Made by a program: the position numbers and the translations under genes. Positions 57,861-64,000 of a stretch of DNA of 64,000 nucleotides are shown in pieces. Every line of letters begins with the position of its first letter. Position 1 is the stretch's first letter. Source of the stretch: Trichostrongylus colubriformis (taxonomy: Eukaryota; Nematoda; Chromadorea; Rhabditida; Trichostrongylidae). The DNA lies in contig OZ022260.1 of the NCBI GenBank assembly GCA_963978905.1, positions 13,009,725 through 13,073,724 on the forward strand. Direction: 5' to 3'. A model generated the notes under the pieces. It was not told the DNA's origin. It saw nothing but the letters and a program-made list of their open reading frames with translations, and did no database searches.

Positions 57861-58387
57861 TACAGCTCAAATATCCTATGAATCAGTCTACACTTCACTA
57901 AACGGCGCATATACGCTTCTGATTCTACGAGAAGCGAAGCCCCGTTGGGAATGGAAAGGCAAAATTTGACACAGCAGGAAGAATGAACTTTTGCCCATGC
58001 TAAAAGTGGCATTGTCAATTCCCTAACCGGTGATTCCGCGTTGCTTTCTAGCCTAGTGGCAACAGTTCTCTTTTCAAAAATTCCTGAGCAATGGTTGTAT
58101 GTAACTGACGTAAGCCATGATCACTATAGAAATCGTGCAGTTGTCTTACCTCCTTCCCTGCCAAGGATGGCATTGAAGTTCGATAAAAAATTGTATTAAA
58201 GATTTCACTCTTTGCCTGATAGATTTCACGGAACGCTCAGCTATACGGCTTCATCTTTCTGATGGATTTCCCTCACTTTTCTGCAGATGTCGTGAAATTG
58301 GAATTTGGTATAATTCTTTCTCGCAAACGTTTTCAGCGGTGATAATCAGCTGTACAGTGGAGATATCAGTGATTTCCATAGTTCAGA

Positions 58388-61300
58388 ATGGTGTTTGCTG
58401 AAATCGTCGGTACTTTATCGTTCCTTCAACCCCAAGCAGATGATGATATCTTTGATCGTTTGCATTACTACTATACTACCACATTTCTCCTGTTAACAGC
58501 GGTAAGTTTGGTTATTCTAAATAAATAGTAAAATTATTATATTTCCTTCAGTCACTAATTCTCATGAACTTTTATGTCGTCACCCATCAATATCCCTATT
58601 TCAGGTGCTTATCAGTTTGAAAATGTTTGGTGGACGACCAATAGAATGTTGGCTACCAGCTGAGTATAAAAGCAGCTGGGAGGACTATACAGGTCTGCTA
58701 GTGATTTCCAAAGCATTATCTACGGTCCATTTCGGAGCGCCTGACAGGGCGTGGCCTACGGACTTGGGTGAGAGTACATCAAACTCTCTCGCTCCGCCAC
58801 CACACTCTCACTCTTGCCACGCACTCTCACTCTCGCCACTCACCCACGTCCGTAGGCCACGCCCTGTCAGGTGCTCCGAAATGCAGTGTATCTATTTTTT
58901 CTTTTATTCTTCTTGAAACTAGACAGTGGACACAAAAACTTGTATAACTCACATTGATTATGCAATTAATTGCATGCATTTTTTATTTTTCACGTATTGC
59001 AAACAAATTACTTTACAGAAATGTACTGTTGGGCACGAAATACGTACTTTGCGCCATTTGAAGACGTGAATTTGCCAGAAGTCGAAGACAGAGGCAAAAC
59101 GATGGTATGTCTTGCTTTATACATGTTGCGCATTCGTACATTTCTGCTATGCATGACTCTGTACATGACGCTACCGTAACCACAATCTCGCCTTACGGTA
59201 TGTAGGCTCAAGCGTAATGGTGATTTTCCACATGAGGGAGCATGAGAACATCTGTACCGCTTGAACTGGCAGAGACCCACTCGAGGTGGGAGGATTGAGG
59301 GGGTGGGGTAGAAACGAAGGGATTAGTAATAAGCAAAGTGTATAGTAAATTTTCCCTCGGTAGTCGTTGTTTACTAAATTTTCACAGTAACTGTCAACCC
59401 ACAAAAAAAGAAGGGAGAATGGCGATGCATTTTGGACTTTTGACCAACGAACAACACAGTAACTGCGGTTTTTCTATCTCTAGATCCTTGTGTACCTAAT
59501 CAGGTGCGCCTTTTCGCGTCACCACGGTGCGCTATTATGGCTCTACACCTGGTCGAACCCACTCCGACGTCACCCATTTTGTTCATTTGACCAATAAGGG
59601 AGCTGGGTGCCGTAGGAGTGGATTCGACCGGGTGTAGCGCCGTGATAGCGTACCGTGGCGATGCAAAAAAGGAGGGGCTTAAGTGGTTACCCAAGGATCT
59701 ACTGTTCCAAGAAGGTAAATCGACCCATCTGATTATCGCGGAATGTGCCTTTAAGGAACCTCAAACCGAGAACCTTTCATGATCGCATCACCAGGAATAT
59801 TAGCATACATCTCAAACCGAGAACCTTTCATGATCGCATCACCGCAACGCATCGAATATTAGTAGTTGAGTGATCCACCACAGTCCTGATATGCGTTCTA
59901 TCGCTTTCCCCTGATGTATGCGATTACTATATATAAACAAATAAATAAATATATATTCCTTCGTCTTGGGCTCCTGCTGTAATGAATGCATGTGATTTTT
60001 TTGGAAACAACTTTGGGAAACAGCTTTTATCCACTCACGAACATTGACAGATGTAATGTAATTAGGGACTTCTAAAGTAACCCACCCGTACCTGACAAGG
60101 GGCCTAAAAACTTTCTGCGAGAGAATTCCCGATGAAGAAAGCATTTCTGAACTGTGGGAAGGGGAGAGCGGTTGGGACAGAGGGTCAGTGAGGCCAGTGA
60201 GCCAGGGGTGACCACGCCCATCCGTGTGTGGCGAATTGCCCCTAGTTGGGCGAAATAGCAGGGCATCAAACACAAATTAGTGGCCGTATTCTTCAAAGAG
60301 GTGGGAGAGCCACAGCTTAATGGCTTGCTAAAGCAAGCGGTTTTGAGACAACTCGAATATTCGCGAAGCGTCTTCACGCCTGGTCAGCCAACCTAAGGTC
60401 GAGGAAAATCGGTATGTCCCAACATATACCCGTGGAAGAGGCGTTCTTTCTGCCGCTGTCGCCTTATCCCGGCACGCCTCTGGTCCGCTCCCTGATGATG
60501 GGATCTGGGAATCATCGGTAGAAGGTAAATCGATTCTGGTTGAAACAATTCCGGTTTTTGACAGTTTCATTCCGTTTTTGCTTCACTATCGTACTTCTGA
60601 ACGCCTACACATTTCGAACTTCATAATCGAACAATAATTTTCTCACATTCGATTCGAATTGCCTTACCACTGCCTTCCAATACGAAAATGAGAACAGAAT
60701 AGAAGTCCATGAACTGTTTCAGGTCTCGTACTATCAATGGGTTCCCTTCTTTCTGGTCGTTGTCGCATTTATGTTCTACTCGCCTTGTCTTCTATGGAGG
60801 CTTCTCTACGACAAATCAGGTTTCACTACTTATTTGGCTTCAGTCTGAATCTTTTATTCTGATACAGACCATTCATGGACACTATGCAATAGTTTTTTTA
60901 TTAGTTTGTTTGTTTACCCGTATTGTTCATTGTTGATCACTTTAAGCATCAGAAACAACTAGTTGGATAAATGAATGGACACCATGAAAACATAACAGCT
61001 CAGAGGCCAGAGTGGACTTGATGCTCGTACAGCGTTTTCCCATCGATATGATTAAATAAAATTTTTGCGTTAATCAGTCTCTTCTGTGGGACGCGTGCGC
61101 ATTTTATTTCTATTCAGAACCGTGGTGGCAGATGAATGCAATTTGGCCTATACAATGACCTACGGGGCCCAGACGATGTACAAGTTACGGCTTTTATCCT
61201 CCCAGACGAGTCTGATACTAATTCACCGGCCCCAGAAGGATGGAAGGCGTGGTTGGCTTGGGCAAGATCAAGCCTCCGCCGAAGATGCATCGACAGAGGG

Positions 61301-63905
61301 TCGTATTTCGTCCGCTGAAAGGGAAGTGGCTCATTATCGTCGCAGTGTTCAATGGAATTTCTCAAGCTCAGGGTACAAAGTGTAAATAGATGTGATAAAG
61401 CTAATCAGTTTGGGATTTGAACCGAGCTAATGTTTAATTAAATCTGCACTCAGAAATCTCGAAGGATATACAAAAAGGTACCACACGAACAGGAAACAAA
61501 GTAAGATAGAATTTATACTTTGCGGTGCCGGCGAAAGGGTGTCGCTGCGTATCTCTGCGTCTCTACCCGTGCCACCCTGCCTCGTTGCCTGCGTCGTCTC
61601 TTCATCTCCTCCGTGCCACTCTGTCTTGTAGCCTGTGAATGCAGCCACGCCTCGACGGCGCAAAGTATGAACACCGCCTAAGACACAAAAGTTTACGACG
61701 ACATGAAGGGATGGAGGGCTTGTTGATATGAGATTTTATACTTGCATACTGGGAAAGGAAGTGCACGCTACGTGTCACTGTACACCTCCACCCCTTATTC
61801 TTTATCGAGATGATAGATCTTAACCTATGATTATGTTTAGGTATTCGGTTGAAGGACATCATGGGCTTTGCCAATGACAAATCCAACGTTCAGCCAGGTA
61901 AGTAACGATTTCTTCCCCCATTTTGCATGGATGCTGAGTGCTTGCGGTTGTGTGAACTCACAGTAAGAAAGGTATTTCCAATGTCCATCATTGGCTCCAT
62001 CTCCTATCCAAGTTTCACTTTGCAGCCGCTCGTCGTGCCAATATCAACGGACTGGCCATGCACTTGTCTTCAGTATTTAATCATCGATTTCGATTTGGTT
62101 CCACTCATCCGTATCACCACAAGTATGTTGGCAACATATACTATTGCCCTTCTCATATGATCCGAAGAGGGTGTAATCAAAGTACACCGTGAGTCGAGGA
62201 GTCCTCGACAAGGAGGAGGGTCCTCCTTGTCGAGGACTCCTCGACAAGGAGGACCCTCCTCCTATTTAATGCGGACAGGAGGGGAAGTGGTCGTACCTGC
62301 AGAGGTCAGCGATAAGCGCTGGATTACAAATTTTCAGTAGGTAGTCGAGAAGGCAGCGAACCAGTGAGCAAATTTCACATAAATATCTTTTTGCTTCAGG
62401 TAAGAATACAAATGCATAGCAATAGAACACTGTGCAACTATACAATCCTGCAACAGTTACTGGCATTGTAGAGGTCAAGAAAGGAAGAAGGTGGTATTCG
62501 GTCGCTGTAGAAAGGGGGGGGGGGGGAAGTCGTATTGAAGCGGCTAATTTCCTCGACACCGGGTGTTTCTTGGGTGTAGCGGTAGATGGCACCACTGACC
62601 CTGACATGATCCTAAGATTAGATCAAAAATCAGTACACATCAAGCCAACCACGCACTCCTTCCTCGATAGTGACTGGATGCCGGGCTCGTTCCGGGAGAC
62701 AAAGCATGGGGTTAAGGCAAATTGCATTAGAATGCCACTATGGCTCCGAACCGAAGTGAAATGCACGGCATAATAAAATAAATAAAATCCCGCGAATCGA
62801 AAGATCCATGCCAAATGCCTCACACTTTTTGTGTCACTGCTCATTTTCCTGGTTCGTCACAAGCACATAGCGGTGCGAAAGCCTAACGAAGGTTACACAG
62901 CCTAAGGCTGGGTGTCATGCAGAGCTCCGAGCACATTGTGTTGTTTTGTCCAATTTTTGCATACCACGATTCTTGATTTAAACATTTGTGTTAAGGATAC
63001 TGAAGTTTCTCAATCTCCGTTTCTACGAAGCCTATCTTACATTCCTCTATCTCGGCATTAAATTACTATTCCTGATCAATGTGCTGGTACAGGTAAGTTT
63101 TTGAAAACGTCGCAAATTTTTTCATAAAGAATATTAACGAAATACAAATATGTGAGACGTCGGGTCCTCACGGGCCTTTCGGATATGCCACCCATTCGAA
63201 GCTTTCAAAAATATAGCTCTAAAGATCGCTGCTGTGAAAACAGTTAGAAATGGCGCGGTGATTATGCGGGGGCGTTGCTGCTGAACCAAGAATTGTAAAA
63301 AAATCAAAAATCTCCCGATTCGATTCAAAGCCAAACCTAGAGCGGCATTTAAGATTTTCCAGGGACTCAGAAATTACTGACAGACCATCTGCCGTTCGAA
63401 TGATATCAAAGCCTTTGTATGGTGAGCAGCTCATGCATCGCGGGCAAAAATCAAGCTATAGCAAAAATCAAAAACATCAAAAATCGATCTTGTATGAATG
63501 TTTTGTCCTTTTTGCAATGTGTTGAAAATTGTTCACATGTTTCAGATGTTCCTATTAAGCCGTTTCCTAGAAACGAATTCTCAAGGCTTCTACGGCTATG
63601 GTATCATATGGAATCTAGTCACTGGACAAGGTACGTAACAATTACCAGCAAATGGTTATAAATCCCATTATCTGAGCCCTTGTTGTTGTTTATTTATTGA
63701 TTGTGTTGCAACTATCCTCAACAAAATAGACATTTCCTCTTGCCTGCGATTGCTGAAGAAGTATTCTGAAAAATGTTGTTTAGGATGGACTGAATCACCC
63801 AATTTCCCCGTTGTCACTTACTGTGATATGGAAATTCGAAATCTTGGACACATTCAACGGCATACTGTACAATGTGTACTAGTAATCAATATTTTCACTG
63901 AGAAG
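58388..63905 (+). CDS. Innexin (gap-junction channel subunit), 3' end beyond the window
   Basis: Exons read: 58388-58501, 58605-58692, 59019-59104, 60723-60819, 61841-61897, 62996-63092, 63546-63630, 63784-63905. GT-AG junctions agree in phase except across the gap 61898-62995, where one exon (the intracellular loop) was not found. The N-terminus [20 protein letters not shown] leads into TM1. [17 protein letters not shown] and [14 protein letters not shown] form extracellular loop 1 with its two cysteines. The family signature follows as [20 protein letters not shown] (TM2). TM3 is [19 protein letters not shown], and the second loop has [16 protein letters not shown] and [18 protein letters not shown]4 and the C-terminus lie outside the window. 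Innexins are four-pass plasma-membrane proteins. Confidence 0.93.
58728..58883. repeat. Hairpin MITE in innexin intron 2
   Basis: Left arm 58728-58763 (CATTTCGGAGCGCCTGACAG..) and right arm 58848-58883 are reverse complements with one or two changes. The 85-bp loop is rich in CACTCTCACTC. It carries GGGCGTGGCCTACGG, reminiscent of the GC-rich MITE family. It lies in the intron between exons 58605-58692 and 59019-59104. Confidence 0.85.
59513..59672. repeat. Hairpin MITE in innexin intron 3
   Basis: TTTTCGCGTCACCACGGTGC, GCTATTATGGCTCTACACC and GGTCGAACCCACTCC on the left pair with the inverse of the right half (GTGGATTCGACCGGGTGTAG, CGCCGTGATAGCGTACCG, GGCGATGCAAAAA). Total about 160 bp. The central part holds TTTGTTCATTTGACC. 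Confidence 0.8.
59760..59843. repeat. Exact 33-bp direct repeat
   Basis: The block starting CTCAAACCGAGAACCTTTCA occurs at 59760-59792 and 59811-59843, separated by 18 bp containing AGGAATATTAGC; ATCGAATATTAG follows the second copy. A recent local duplication in the 1.6-kb innexin intron 3. Further on, 59844-60722 shows no gene. Confidence 0.85.
61115..61265 (-). repeat. tRNA-derived SINE, copy 3 (inverted)
   Basis: Reading minus: CAGACTCGTCTGGGAGGATA, then AACTTGTACATCGTCTGGGC and CATTGTATAGGCCAAATTGC. The tail matches copies 1 and 2; the head (near 61230-61265, GCCAAGCCAACCACGCC) is partial. It lies in an innexin intron. Confidence 0.65.
61513..61682. repeat. GC-rich MITE copy in innexin intron 4
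   Basis: Starts ATACTTTGCGGTGCCGGCG and ends CGGCGCAAAGTATGAACACC, so the ATACTTTGCG termini are inverted. The interior has CTGCGTATCTCTGCGTCTCT and GTGCCACCCTGCCTCGTTGC, the same words as at 2310-2420. The best bounded member of this family in the window. Confidence 0.75.
62193..62262. repeat. Nested palindromes built from one ~25-bp unit
   Basis: GTCGAGGAGTCCTCGACAAG (62193-62212), then GGAGGAGGGTCCTCCTTGTC, then GAGGACTCCTCGACAAGGAG and GACCCTCCTCC. The 51 bp 62212-62262 are palindromic except at the centre, and 62193-62245 form an overlapping palindrome. Each half contains the short palindrome GAGGAGTCCTC or GAGGACTCCTC. It lies between innexin exons 61841-61897 and 62996-63092. Confidence 0.9.
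62370..62562. repeat. Dispersed repeat shared with 27940-28112
   Basis: ACTATACAATCCTGCAACAG, TTACTGGCATTGTAGAGGTC, GTCGTATTGAAGCGGCTAAT and TTCCTCGACACCGGG match the other copy in order, with a poly-G run (62514-62526) at the G-rich position. The 113-aa frame at 62432-62773 spans the repeat and its flank and is not a gene. Confidence 0.7.
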
Positions 63906-64000
63906 GTAAATTTGTCAAGTCTGAAAAGATTAAATGTTACTCTTGTATTTATTAGGTTAATTCATAATAAATCGGACAAATTGACCAATTTTAATCATTG

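Noticed and set aside
62432..62773. 113-aa plus frame inside the innexin gene
   Set aside because: Half of it is a dispersed repeat with a poly-G run also found at 27940-28112, and it has no innexin features.
1..64000. CRISPR arrays, bacterial operons, defence or toxin-antitoxin systems
   Set aside because: The sequence is eukaryotic with spliced genes; no regularly spaced repeats or prokaryotic ribosome-binding layouts were seen.

Overview
The window is eukaryotic and reads as nuclear DNA of a parasitic or free-living clade V (rhabditid/strongylid, hookworm-like) nematode. Three observations support this: very short GT-AG introns splitting genes into many small exons; the gene content (UNC-45, an astacin/NAS protease, an innexin with the YYQWVPF signature); and a dense load of mariner elements, palindromic MITEs and tRNA-derived SINEs. 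The species cannot be fixed from sequence alone. There is no sign of operons of bacterial type, CRISPR, rRNA or a convincing functional tRNA.

Layout. 1-6,000: a decayed copy (A) of a fibronectin-III gene region, interrupted by an 862-bp mariner. 6,700-9,400: remains of CR1/Jockey-like non-LTR retrotransposons. 9,730-10,790: two copies of a TTAA-bounded MITE. 11,014-18,216 (minus): a complete unc-45 gene in 25 exons, predicted at about 964 aa. 18,300-29,700: a transposon-rich stretch with three copies of one mariner family, an LTR, another MITE, a Tc1-like relic and an internally deleted mariner relic. 26,030-34,548 (minus): an astacin metalloprotease in at least seven exons with an unusual Gly/Trp/Pro-rich tail; one mariner lies in its longest intron. 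37,000-39,200: a small single-membrane-segment ORF on plus, and two linked exon-like segments of an unknown cysteine-containing protein on minus. 40,000-43,500: inverted-repeat elements. 43,600-48,150 (minus): the open copy (B) of the fibronectin-III gene. 48,330-49,914: a GA-rich microsatellite followed by a full-length but broken mariner. 50,000-58,300: mostly repeats. 58,388 to beyond the right edge (plus): an innexin gene, with hairpin MITEs in its introns.

How the genes relate. UNC-45 is a cytosolic myosin chaperone, the astacin is a secreted zinc protease, and the innexin forms gap-junction channels. Nothing in the sequence ties them into one pathway, so they are neighbours rather than a system. 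I found no clear case for a new multi-gene system. The most informative signals are evolutionary: two mariner copies sharing one internal deletion, a gene/pseudogene pair in which the intact paralogue acts as the empty site for a mariner insertion, a TTAA-bounded MITE family, and the astacin tail. Exon boundaries were read by eye from homology, splice signals and phase, so small errors are possible.
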